This document shows positions 24,469 through 35,515 of a stretch of DNA of 64,000 bases, one piece after another. Origin of the DNA: Neoscytalidium dimidiatum (lineage: Eukaryota; Ascomycota; Dothideomycetes; Botryosphaeriales; Botryosphaeriaceae); assembly GCA_037367355.1 (NCBI GenBank), contig CM074704.1:1426001-1490000 (forward strand). The letters run 5' to 3'. A program made the translations under genes and the position numbers. Under the pieces are notes generated by a model. It saw nothing but the letters and a program-made list of their open reading frames with translations. It was not told where the DNA came from and searched no databases. Positions within the stretch are counted from its first letter, which is position 1; every line of letters begins with the position of its first letter.

Positions 24469-25236
24469 AATCTACATGCAGGCTCCGTAGAGCCCCTCTA
24501 TCTCTCTCTCTCTCTCTCGCTCGCCCAGGGCATTGGTGTTGAGTTTAGCGTGGTGAGTGCGAGGGCGCGTGCGCGAGGTGGCCGGTGAGTCCTGCGCAGG
24601 ATGCTGCGCCTCCTCGTGGCCCTCCTGTGGCTCTGTGCTCGGTTTGCGCCAGCTGCAAGTCTGCGTGGTCGCCTCGCTCGGGGGCCGTCGTCCGTGTGGT
24701 GCCCAGTGCCATTGCTCCGGCGGCCGGATAGTTATCCGGGTAGCTATCCGGCGAGACAAGTCGCCGGCGTGCGGGCAGCAGGGAGGCCAGTGAACCGCTG
24801 CTTGCGCCTGATAGACGGTGGCCAGTGTGCCGGGCCAAAGCGCACGACGAGTAAGTAGCTTGAGAACAGACGGCTGCGCAGCTCTGGAGAGCCGGTGCAC
24901 GCGAACAGACAACGGCAGTGGTCAGTGGTCGGTGGTCGGTGGTCAGGGAGGACGTTTGGATGATGGGCGCGTGCCTGTGTCCGAGTCTGTGTGCTCTTTA
25001 GTGTATGCGGGACTGAGGACTAGGGCCTGGGGGGCCAGGTACTCGGGCGGGCGGTGTTGCCGCTGCTGCTGATGCTGATGCCGATGCTGCTTGCTGCTGC
25101 TGCTGCCGACTCAGCGCTGACTGACTGGCGGCGGGCAGTGTGGGATTTTTCGACCGCGCGAAAGCCGCGCGCCCCGCGGCGCAGGGCGCTGGGCGTTGCG
25201 TGACCTCGAGTGGCTGCGGCGGCACGGCTGCGGCGG

Positions 25237-25292
25237 TGCTGCGTGCTGCGTGCTGCGTGCTGCGTGCTGCGGTGCGGTGCGGTGCGGTGCGG
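25237..25292 (+). repeat. TGCTGCG and GGTGC tandem repeats
   Basis: About five copies of a 7-bp TGCTGCG unit run directly into about four copies of a 5-bp GGTGC unit. Confidence 0.9.
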
Positions 25293-25806
25293 CGCGCTCT
25301 ATCTGGCCATCTGGACGGCCCGCCGGCCGCCGGGGGGGGGAGGGAGGGTGCGGCTGCGTGGTGGTTGGCCGGCCGGCAGCGGTATCAGGCAGACAGGCGT
25401 CGGCTTGATCCGGCTGACAGAGGCAGCATCATATGCAGGCGACCGGAAAGTAGCTGGGAGGAGGCCGACCAGTCGCGGCCACTGCTGGATGTACAATACT
25501 GCTACCGCACGCGTGTGGCGATGGTTAGCGGATGGTGGTTATTGGTTAGTGGCCAGTGGCTGGCGCGGTGGCAAGTGCGTGCGTGCGTGACACCATCGCC
25601 ATACACAGTACATCTCTGTGGGGAAGCTATGTGTGATTGCGGCTGCAGCGCGCCAGCCGTGGCAGCAGCAGCCGGAAGGGCAGTGGCTGATGGACAGACC
25701 GGCAGAGGCTGGAGCAGAGGGCAGAGGGCAGAGGGCAGAGGGCAACGCCGAACGCAGCAGCGCCGGACGTGCGCGCGGAGGGCATGCCCTGAGTAGGAGC
25801 CGGAAG

Positions 25807-25878
25807 AGGAGCAGCAGCAGGAGCAGGAGCAGGAGCAGCAGCAGGAGCAGCAGCAGGAGCAGGAGCAGCAGCAGCAGC
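25807..25878 (+). repeat. AGC/AGG trinucleotide array
   Basis: About 72 bases of mixed GAGCAG and GCAGCAG units; open in several frames on both strands, which explains the apparent long Ser/Arg- or Leu-rich frames here. Confidence 0.9.
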
Positions 25879-25900
25879 CTGGGCAGGCGTGGACGTGGTG

Positions 25901-26004
25901 GGCACGAGCATGGGCATGGGCATGGGCGTGGGCGAGGGCGAGGGCGTGGGCAGCGAGGCGCGGGCTGCCAGACACACGGACACGGACATGGACATGGACA
26001 TGGC
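25901..26004 (+). repeat. Degenerate GGGCATGGGC / GGACATGGACA hexamer arrays
   Basis: GGGCAT/GGGCGT/GGGCGA hexamers, then a spacer, then GGACAT hexamers. Simple-sequence DNA, not evidence of a gene. Confidence 0.85.
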
Positions 26005-26364
26005 ACGACTGGCGCCGCCGAGTCGCGGGCGGCCCCATCCTCCCCTCCCGTACCCGCCCTGGCCTGCCCGCCCGCCATCCGGGCTCATCCCGTGCCAGCT
26101 CGCGGTTGGTGGACTTGGGGCCGCCTCTGCTCTGGGCGCCGCTGACTGGCCCAACATCCCGTCATGGTCATAATGGCGGTGAATGTCTCAGCTTCTGCGC
26201 CGTTGCGGAGTCCGCCCGCCCATCAGGGTCTCCAGCGCCTCCAGCGTCTCCAGTGCCTCCAGCCTCCACTCTTCAGCGAGGGAGACGGTGCCCGTCACCG
26301 TGCGCTTGCAGCTCGCCAGCGGCAGATCCTTTCGCTGTCTCCTCCCAATGTGCGAGACAAGCGC

Positions 26365-26450
26365 GTGCGTACGTGCGAGTGTGCGTACGTGCGAGTGCCA
26401 GTGCAAGTGCAATGCGTGCGTGCGTGCGTCGCGCGTGCGTGCGCGAGCGA
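26365..26450 (+). repeat. GTGCGTACGTGCGAG / GCGT-rich simple sequence
   Basis: Alternating purine-pyrimidine tract rich in GTGC and GCGT, with a repeated GCGTACGTGCGAGTG unit. Confidence 0.85.
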
Positions 26451-27549
26451 GCAAAGGCGACGTGATGGCGGGGTTGTGTCCTAGCTTGCCAGCAAAGCAG
26501 AAAATTTTTGGCGGCAGCCGGCGTGAGATCCAATTTGCAAGAGTCTGAAAGCGCCCCCAGTTCCAGATGCCATCCATCAGCCATCTCGGCCGTTGCATTA
26601 GATACAGGAAACACAACCACCAAGCCATCCCCAAAACAGACGTGTGCTGAGTCCGTGAACCCGCGCCAAGAGAATCGAATCGAACCGTCGAGTGTGAAGG
26701 AAAAGCCTATTCGCCATCTTGTCGATTGTATCAAGCCGGTCTTCCCGGGTTGCCCATCAGGAAAGCCAGTTCCCAATCTGAGCCCTCCTCCGAAGTCCGA
26801 GAGAAGAAGGAAATGCGAAAATCAAGGAAAATATCGCTGCCAAATGTGGAAAAGTGCCTCCAAATTGCCCGCCGTATCGACATCGCTCGTCATCATCCTT
26901 CCGTTTGTTCGTGTCACATGTCCCATCCGCCCATCCTTCCATCCATCCTGCCTGCCTGCCTGCGCTATTCCCCTTCTGCCTGATAAGCCCAAACCCAGAT
27001 GTTCGTGAGACTTCACAAAGAAAACAATGAAATGGAAAGCACGCATGACCGCAGAAATGCTCACTGGAAAGACACAAGGAAATGATCGCTCGCCACGCTC
27101 TGCTAAGTATCAATCAAAAGCATCGCCCCAAGAAAAAAAAAAAAAAAAAGAGAGAAGAAGAATTCGAACAAGCAAACAAAGACTCAATGAAAATGTGACG
27201 GGCCACAACAACCCTGAGCCCCCACGGCGGAAGCTTGTGGCGACATCGCCGGCTTCGCCGCGTGGAATGGCGTGCGGCCGGTGGGGCCATTTGCTCATTC
27301 CCACAGCGGGGAAGAGGAGTGTCTGCCGCCTGCGTGACAGATGTCCGCGGCGGGCAGCGAGGAAGCCCTCGATGTTCTGAAGCCGATGATGATATGCTAG
27401 CATCGCCGAAAAAAACAAGCAGGCTAAATCCTTGGAAATGTTGATGATATGACAGTCTTGGAAGCGAATACACGCCGGGCTGTGGGTTGTGTGTGTCGTC
27501 GGTAAGTTTAAAGGATCGTCGGGACAGGTGACCAGCGGGCAGACATGTC

Positions 27550-29587
27550 TCAGACGTTGGCTGCCTCGCTCTTCACGCTGCCGGGGCTGTTGCTACCAGC
27601 AAGGTTGCTTGATTCCTCGACCATTCGCTTGAATTCGCGAACGACCTCGGTGGGGATCTTGTCCCAGAGCAGACTGCGCGTGTACACCTCTGCCGCTGTC
27701 TCACCCTTGCGCTCTTCACGCATCGCGGCAAGCGTCTCGGCAAGGTTACGGCGGTGCTGCGAAGTAGGAGTGGCAGGAGGGGTGCCCTCGTCGCGACGTC
27801 CGAAGTCCGTGGACGTCAGGCTGTTGTACTGCGAAGGCGTGATGGAGAAGACCTGCTCAGCCTCCTGTTCCTTGGTAGGCTGAGTCAGCTGAGCATGCAG
27901 CTGATCAAAGTGCGAGTTGCCGGTGCTTTGGGAGATCGATGCGAACTCGGCACCGGAGAGCGTGGGCTTAGGCCAGGCAGTGCCGGAAGGGGCAGGCTCG
28001 AGAGCCTCGACGCGGTTGACGAGGAGGTTGTGCGCAGACTGGGCCGACGGCTCGACACCGGCATCCTTGAAGATGCTGTCGAGCACGGAGGCCGACGCGG
28101 CGCGGACATCGTCGGGCATACGGGGAATGGCGGGAGCCGAAGACCCGGAGTTGCTTGCGACGAAGGCACCGCACAGGAGCAGCATGAGAAGAAGGCCGGA
28201 AGCGACGGGCTTCTCGGGCTCGGTGGCGTCCTTCTTGTTGCGGGAAACGACGAGCGACGTCTCCATCGGCTGCTGCTGAGACGGCGGCTGACCATTGGCC
28301 TCCTCCATGCAGAAGTCGTTGTAGATGTAGCTGTCCCACTCGTTGCCGCCCATGTTGAGGTTGTCCATGTCGTTCGCGAAGTCGGTAAAAGTGGAGCTGG
28401 GCACGGCAGCCATGGCAGGGCTGCTCTGACTCTCGAGCTTCTCGCTGAGGATGGAGACCTTCTTGCGAAGCTCGCCGGTCTCGAGAGTGTGAGTGCGCAC
28501 CATCTCCTCCTTCTCCCACTGGAGGGTGTCGATGATCTGCTGGGCCTCAAGCTGTTGCCTCTGCCACTGCTCTTTCTCATGCATCGCGGCTTCGACCTGC
28601 AGCCTCATGCTCTGCAGCTCTTCTTCCAGCTGCACGACACGTTCGGTCCAGATCTTCTTCTCCTCTTCCAGCTCTTCGGTGTGCTTTTTCTTGCGTTGCC
28701 GCGAATCAAGACTAGGGAGAAGTTAGCATGGGGAAATCAAGAAACCAAACAAGGCGGCTGCAAGAACCAAAAGACCGAAAGCGGGAGGGAGAATCGTACG
28801 CGGCCTGTCTGTTGCGGAGAAGACGCTTCTGCTGCTTCAGCTCCTTGATCTCTTCCTCGTTGGTGGACTGGGCGATGAGCTGGTCGATGTTGAGCAGGCT
28901 ACGCTCCGGCGGGATCTCGAAGCGGGCGTTCTTCTTGCGGATGCCATCGCGGCGAGGGAAGGGAGAGTACGAGCGGGCGGGCGGGGTGTTTGGGCGCATG
29001 CGCTTGTTGATGGGGCGCGACTCCATCTCCTGCGCGGCCATGGCCATCCACTCCTTGTTGGAGTGCGGGGACGGCGGGTTGCCGGATGGCGTCGGCTGGA
29101 ACACGGAAGCGGGCCGAACGTTCATGGGCAGGCCGGAGAAGGCGTTGGGCTCGGTGGAGCCGACGGCGAGGTAATTTGAGTCGTAGTCCTGACCAAACAT
29201 GTTGGAGGCTGGGGTCCGCGAGTCCTCTTCGGCCATGGGCGGCCACACAGGCTGTTGTTGGTCGTAGATGGCAGGCATCTGCTGCGCTTGTGTCTGGCGC
29301 ATGTAGGGGTTGTTGTTGTTGCCCTGGAAGAAGGGGTTTGTCGATACGTTGGCGCTCCGGTCAAGGTATGCGGGCGCAGCAAAGTCGTTGTCGAAAAAAT
29401 TGGCCTCCGGCGAGAAGATGCCGGCGGCACTGGTGGTCGGGGACATGACCGTGGTTTGGTTGTCCAGCAGGGAGTCGTTAGCGAAGTCGTTATCGTCAAA
29501 GAAATTGGAGGCGGGCTTGGAGTCGTGAGATAGTCGTGATGCGTTGGTGTTGGTGTTGGTGAAGTCCATGGAGTGGTGGTGCGCCAT
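27550..29587 (-). CDS. bZIP transcription factor with transmembrane-like segment
   Basis: Two exons, 29587-28800 and 28711-27550, 649 aa. The 88-bp intron splits the basic region exactly and the join restores RLLRNRQAALDSRQRKK, with the N-x7-R/Q pattern of bZIP DNA-contact residues. A long leucine-zipper/coiled coil follows (LEEEKKIWTERVVQLEEEL onward). Upstream is a flexible Asn/Pro/Ser-rich region with phospho-type SYSPFPRR. At about residues 431-447 lies GLLLMLLLCGAFVA, long and hydrophobic enough to be a membrane span. Beyond it come conserved RRNLAETLAAMREE and AEVYTRSLLWDKIP motifs. I recognise the layout from unnamed Pezizomycotina bZIP proteins. Start chosen at MAHHHS; an in-frame ATG six codons later (MDFTNT) is equally good. 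The frame is open upstream without conserved sequence. Confidence 0.88.
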
Positions 29588-30373
29588 GGGTGGAGCGCGG
29601 GCAGGCAGTACTTGTACAGTCGGTGTGTGACTGCAGATCTGAGAAGCGGTGAAGCGCGCCCGATCGGGAAATGGTGCTAGACGGGCGGACGGGCTGGGCA
29701 GCGCACGCTCGGATGCGGATCGTGTGCTTGTCGAGATTTGGAGAGGAAACGCGCGGCGTTTGGCTGTGCTCGGGCAAGATCCGGGCCAGCAGGGTGAGCA
29801 ACTGCGATGATGGTTGTGTCTGTGTGCAAAGCGGGAGGGGACGGCGTGGGCTGGCGGAGCCGTAATGTACTGCGCGGCGTGCGCTCTGGTTATCGCGGCG
29901 CCCCAAGCTTTCATTCAGCCGGGATGGCGACTCACGAGCGTGAGGGGTGGGGAGGCCTGCCCGCGACTGGGATGCACGCGAAACAAGCCGCGGGCGCTGT
30001 CATTCGATGCCTCAAGCCAGACTGATCATTCGCTTCAGGTAGCAGTGCAGGACCGCCAGAGCGCTCCAAGCACTGACTGGCCTCCCCTCCCCCCCCGTGC
30101 GCACCTCTCGGCCCATCCTGACCAGAGAATCCAAGCGCCCGACGCCCCCGGCTCGCCGAGACGCCAGAGGGCTCTGGCCCCCCCCAGCGCGATGCCGGAC
30201 GCTGTGGATGTCGCGCAGTGTCCGCAGAGCAGCTCTTCACCACTGCCCTTCCGAACCATCTTCGTCGCGCCGAGGCCGCCGCCCGCGACAGCTGCGTGCC
30301 TGCCCGGACCTGCCTTGCCTCTCTGCCTGAGCGCGCGCGTGCTTGCGCGGGCCCTTGCCTTGCCTGGCCTACC

Positions 30374-30400
30374 GCTGGAGCTGGAGCTGGAGCTGGAGCT
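30374..30400 (+). repeat. (GGAGCT)n hexamer repeat
   Basis: About four and a half tandem copies of GGAGCT. Confidence 0.9.
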
Positions 30401-31532
30401 GTCTGCGCGCTCCAGCCTGCCGATGGCCGCGAGATAGCCGGCGCCCACTCACACGTCGGCAGTGTGACCAAGCCCTCAGAGTTTGGTACGCTCCCTTCCC
30501 GTCACACCCTCGCGCTGCAGCAGCGGGCGGCCCGTCCGCTGTGCCGGCCTTACTGCAGCCTCGTCGCCCTGAGCGCGCTGCTAGTGCCTTAGGCATTCTT
30601 CACCGCACGCCGCCGCAGCAGCATGCTCACCAAAGCCGTCATCGATCGCGATGCCCGGAGCAAGCTACGACCTGGCCGGCTGGCGACGGAGGGCGTTGAG
30701 GGCGCGGCCGGGGCAGCAGGAGGCACGAACGAGGGCAGGCTCCGGGGTGTTCCCTCAGCAGGTCGAGGAGGGAGATTGGCGGGCATGTCATCCGTCCAAC
30801 TTTGCATCCAACTCTTCCAGCCTGACACCCCGGTGCGCACGCTAAAAAAGCGCCCATTCGACGAGTGAGCGCAGCCGTTCGAGCCCGTGCTGCACAGCCG
30901 CTATACTGGTGTAAACACAGGCCCGTTTCAAAGCTTCACTCCCAACGTCGGTTTAGTCTTCAACGTTCCGCCGGCGCCGTCGCTGTCGCCGTCAGCCCAG
31001 CGAGCCACCACCGGCCGGGAGATTAAAGCAGAGCTGGTCCATGCCCACCGGAGATTCGACAGGATTTCTAGCGGCCTTCCAGAAGGCGACCGGCGCGCTG
31101 CCCAAGACGGCACTCAACCTTCGCGCGGACGGAGTGACATCATGGGCGGGAGCACAGTCGCGCGGTCGAGCATTGCGCAGGCGCGGCAAGCGTGAAGCTT
31201 CAACGGCCTGGTTTTTGGACTCGCGATGGACGCTGAGGCGGGAGCCGAACGGAGGAATCGCAAATGTGGCGCGGCGCAGGCTGCGGGCGAGACCAGAGAC
31301 CGGAGGCCAGAGGGTTGCGGACAGGGTGCGGCGGCAAGAGTCGCAGAGTGCGTGGTCGGATGGCAGGCTCGCGTTCCTAGTTGCTGAGGGCGCTGCGGTG
31401 TAACTGCGCGTCGGCGCAGAGGCCGGGGGCTGCAGGAGGGTGTCGGGCGAGTGGCAGCGGGTTGCTGTGGCTGCCGCGGGCGGCGGGTCGGTACTGTTCC
31501 TGCTCTCTCGCCCTGGCTGGGGTGTTTGTTGG

Positions 31533-31558
31533 TGCTGATGCTGATGCTGATGCTGATG
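31533..31558 (+). repeat. (GCTGAT)n hexamer repeat
   Basis: About four tandem copies of GCTGAT, in a GC-rich empty region. Confidence 0.9.
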
Positions 31559-33280
31559 AGGCCGGCGGCGGTGCTGTTGGCTGCGAGCGTCCGCCTCGCA
31601 GCGTGCCTCCCGCGTTGCGACGGACGGGCGGGCGGACGGACGGTGGCTGGAGCCGCGCCCGCTCCTCCTCCTCCTCCTCCCGCTGCTGCTGTTGCTGCTG
31701 CTGCCGCCGCCGCGGCCTCGCGTGACGGTGACGGTGACGGTGCCGGGGCAGGAGCTGGCGTTGAGCGCTGACATCTGGGCCGGCCGCGAAAACACACAGG
31801 GCGACAAGCGGATGCTCTCTCTTGAGCAATTGACGCCCAACGATCGAGGCTGCATTCATGCGATTCTTCTGCATTTCCCATCCTGAATCCAACCCGCCGT
31901 CAGCACACGCACGCTGCCGGTCTCATCGCTTGCACGCCTCCGCGCCTCCACGCCCACTCGTCTCCCAGCTCCCCAGCTACCCAGCGCGCCGCCATCACGT
32001 GCAGCCGCAGCGGGAAGATCACGCTTGTCATCGTCGCGGGAGCTCCTGCCCACCGGCGTCTTCAGTAGCACCAGATTCTGCACTCTCCGGAACCTCTCCG
32101 CCGTTTCAAGCTCACCACCGTCGCCGTCAGCCGCTATTCTCGGCCGTCCTTTGCGCGTCGCTGCCCTCGTATTTCGGACGGCGTCCCGGGCGGGTGCAAA
32201 TTCAAGAGCTCTGGATGCCGTGCGATGTCGACACAGGCGACCGGGCCCCGGCTGCCCCCTGGCTGAGCCCATGTGATGTCGACGGCGCCGCTGGCCTGGC
32301 GTCGCGTGCGTCTGATAGGAAGGGGCTGCAGCCTTGTGGGAGCATTGGCAAGCAATCAGTCTCAAAGCGTCGCACACGCAAACACCCTTCTCCATCACCG
32401 CTCCCAACAAAAAAAAAAAAAAGTGAGGGCGCACTGCATGAATTCATGCCCTGTTCGGGAAGCTGCCGAAAGCGGAACTGCCTGGCGGTCTGTCTCACCC
32501 CCGCCCAGCAAGACCTCCGATTTGTTTTATTTCTTCTCTCGCCTGCCGCTGGATGCCTTGCTGGCCCCTTTTCGACCTGCCAGGCCTCGCTCCCGTCTTT
32601 ACCGTTGGTGTTTTGGACGAGGTCCGCCTCCGTTTTCTGGACATTGCGCCAACACCGGCCAAGACAGCGATGTCTTCAGCCGTGCTGCCGCATGAACCCC
32701 GCGCGCGGATGCCAGACCATGGACACGCCGGTTTTTCGGGAACTGCGCGTCTTCTAGGCAGCGGAGACCCTGGATCAGCTCTCGGTGCACTGACATGCCC
32801 TTAGCACCACCCGCCACGCCCGCGGTATATCGCAGAACCAAGGCATCACCCTCTCCCCTACACCCGCGATCGCGTAGTACCGACATTTGGAATCTGTGAC
32901 GTATAGCTAGCCTGCTTCGGGCAATTCTCTTCCGACGAGGTCACCCTTCTGCTTACCGACCTCGACTCCCCCAGTAATACATGTTCCTTATACAACTCTC
33001 AGCATCGGGCACCACTGCAATCACGTCGAAACCATCACGCGCATACGCGTCCTTCCACCCGGCCACCCGGCACATACTGCACCACTACCGCTAGGCCGCT
33101 GCCCTCGACCAGATCCGGCATCGCCAAGAATATTGCAAGGGCAGTACCGCATTGTCCCAAACAGCCACTACCACATCTGCCACCACCCTGGACCCATCTC
33201 ATTCAAATCCTTGGATCTCTCTGCCTGCATCTCGCCCTCTGTTTCTGGCTGCCCAGCCCTGCTCAAACCCCAGCATCAGC

Positions 33281-33306
33281 CTCTCTCTTTCTCTCTCTCT
33301 CTCTCT
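33281..33306 (+). repeat. Interrupted (CT)n repeat
   Basis: CT dinucleotides with one TTT interruption. Confidence 0.9.
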
Positions 33307-35192
33307 AGTACGGCTACACGAATGTGGCAAGGCGCACCGCGTAATAGACTGTATCATGTTCCGCAGCGTGCCGAAGGACAGACGGAAGCTTTTTGCTCGA
33401 GCGCTGACGATCAGATGTGGAACTCTGATGCGCTGCTTGATGAATGCTGATCTGTGCAGTACCGATACTGTGATTCAAGAGGTGGAGTGAACGTAAGCTT
33501 GGCCTACAGCACTTCCGAGCATCGATGGCGAATCACTCCGCGTCAAAGTCAAGGTAATGCCTATCTCCCGCACACTCAGGGCTTTCAGCCCGGGCGATTG
33601 CTGTAACAAGGACATTGAAACCCCTAGCTCAATAGCAGCCACAAAAAAAAAGGACAGTCTATCCATGCGCATGATGTTCTGGATTACTTCTACAGCTCTA
33701 CATATGTGAGAATCTCATCATTGTAAAACTTCATAAAAGAGTTCCGAAGACCAACGGATATGGTTACAAACGTATGTAAGCTACCAATGCCCGTCCTCGT
33801 ACTGACATCCTGCTTCAGTGCGTGCGGCACGATACGAAAAGTTTAGTCTGATGCACTTGGAGTATCTTTGAGAGCCAATTGATCCTTCTGCAACTGGAAC
33901 ACTATGACCGTTTCCACATCTTGGCTTTCAAGCACGAAGATCGCAAGCTTGTCATGTACGAATTTGCACTGACAACTTTCGACATTCAGCAGCACTGCAA
34001 CAGATACGGTGGGTTTCGGGGGCCAGAATTCCTCGTAGATCAGGGACTTCCCCGAAGGTGATGATCTGCCCCGACTACCAGGGTGAACAAGAAGGATAGT
34101 CACCAACAAAGCTACCATCCTCCATGCCCAGAGAATTGACTGCCCGTCTTCTTAGTGGCAGTCTTCAATTGAGATGCTATCGTCAGCAGCAGACCCACGC
34201 CATCAATTCCCTTGCAGCGAGCCAGAGCACAACAGAAAAAAAAAAATTTAAAACGTTCGCCTGGACAAAAAACACACAACATCAATCAAATGGGGAAAAG
34301 AAGCAAAACGCCACTGACGACCTGGGTCAGGGAGGCAATCGTCTCTGCCCAACGGTGGAGTCACTTTTAGCTCGCCGATCCCATTCCGCCTTAAGGTTAC
34401 GTAACTTCCCGGATTCGGGGATTTGCGGGGATGTTGATCCTCTGTGCTATTGACGTCCCTGGCCTGCTCCCCGTCGTTCTAGAATCAGGCCATGGGAAAA
34501 GGGCGGGGAGCAGCGTCCTCCCGGCCGTCGATCACTGTTTATTTACTTTCTTCTTGCCGTTTTCCGTTCCCGTGATCGATCGTTCGGCCGCTTTCGCTCG
34601 GCGAATGCTGGGCCAGGGGGGGGTGGGTGGGTGAGCAAAGGGAGGGCGCGTAGTCATGCATCCCCGGTCAAGAAGAATATGTGATCCGAATGATAAGGAG
34701 CACGGTTGGTATCTTGGTGGGTGTGCTGAGACGGTGTGGCGTCCCGTGCTTTTCGTCTTGACAGGACGGCCTGTTCCGGACCGCGTTGCTCCGCCGTTGA
34801 TCAGGAAGGTTCATGGCATGGACGAAGAGAGGAGAAGGCCAATCCGGGGTTAATACCGGCGGGAGAGAAGCGAGAGAAGCCAAGTGTGGCTAAAATGTGC
34901 CGATGCGCGAGTAGTGTGGCGTCGGCGTCTCAGGATACGTTAGGGGAAGACCGATCGGTTTGCCATGCGACCATGCGGATCCCTGCTTCTAATTGGATGC
35001 TGAGAGAATTAATACAACAAATGGCATGGAGCGGGAAGGCTGAGTGTCTGTTTTTGTGGCTGTGTGCTGCGATTACGCAATGGAGTTGCAGCACCCGGGG
35101 TTTCTGCTTGAACGAGTGCGCGGAGACGTTCATGCGGTGAAGATCAAGCAACGCGCAGAAGGAATAACAAAACCCGTAGGCCATTCATACCG

Positions 35193-35214
35193 TGGTGGTG
35201 GTGGTGGTGGTGGT
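35193..35214 (+). repeat. (GTG)n trinucleotide repeat
   Basis: About seven tandem GTG/GGT units. Confidence 0.85.
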
Positions 35215-35515
35215 CCCTTCCTGAGACTGTGCGGGTAGGAAGGAATTCTGCAGGGTCCTTCCGGAAGAAGGAGGCGCGAGGGGTAGAATAATGCGTCGGA
35301 TTGTTCTCTTTCCAATTCCGCACATCCGCGTGCTTCCCGCTCCAGAGTCTCGGGTCCGGGGAAGATGCTTGTGCTCAACAAGGCGCCGGCAGTGGCCATG
35401 AGCGCTACAGACCTGTAATGACTCGGTAACGGGTCGATCGGAACGCCACAGCGAAGTCGAGGGGACCTTTGAGCGGACTGCGAGTCATATGCAGGTGCAG
35501 TACGCGCGTATGGAT

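Larger units (their letters stand above)
20443..27549. other. 7.1-kb gene-free, microsatellite-rich desert
   Basis: The 3' ends of the SEL1-repeat gene and the bZIP gene face each other across this stretch. Many open frames exist because the DNA is GC-rich, but none gives recognisable or non-repetitive protein, and no exon chain could be built. The right part (about 24.4-26.5 kb) is packed with short tandem repeats. The last kilobase looks like AT-richer UTR-type sequence. It could hold non-coding RNA or lineage-specific genes; I cannot tell. Confidence 0.5.
29588..33600. other. 4-kb GC-rich upstream region of the bZIP gene, no gene seen
   Basis: Long frames occur on both strands but have composition-driven Arg/Ala/Ser-rich translations and no recognisable domain. 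Contains hexamer and CT microsatellites. The part near 29.6-30.0 kb is probably bZIP promoter/leader. Confidence 0.45.

Noticed and set aside
25539..26157. Several overlapping 170-180-aa open frames on both strands
   Set aside because: They are products of GC-rich simple repeats (poly-Cys/Pro, Leu or Ser/Arg) and lack start context, introns or conservation.
29814..31892. Long open frames upstream of the bZIP gene on both strands
   Set aside because: Low-complexity translations with no recognisable motif, in very GC-rich DNA.
35193..35214. GTG array as part of a CRISPR or coding Gly tract
   Set aside because: Simple trinucleotide repeat without spacers or a supporting reading frame.
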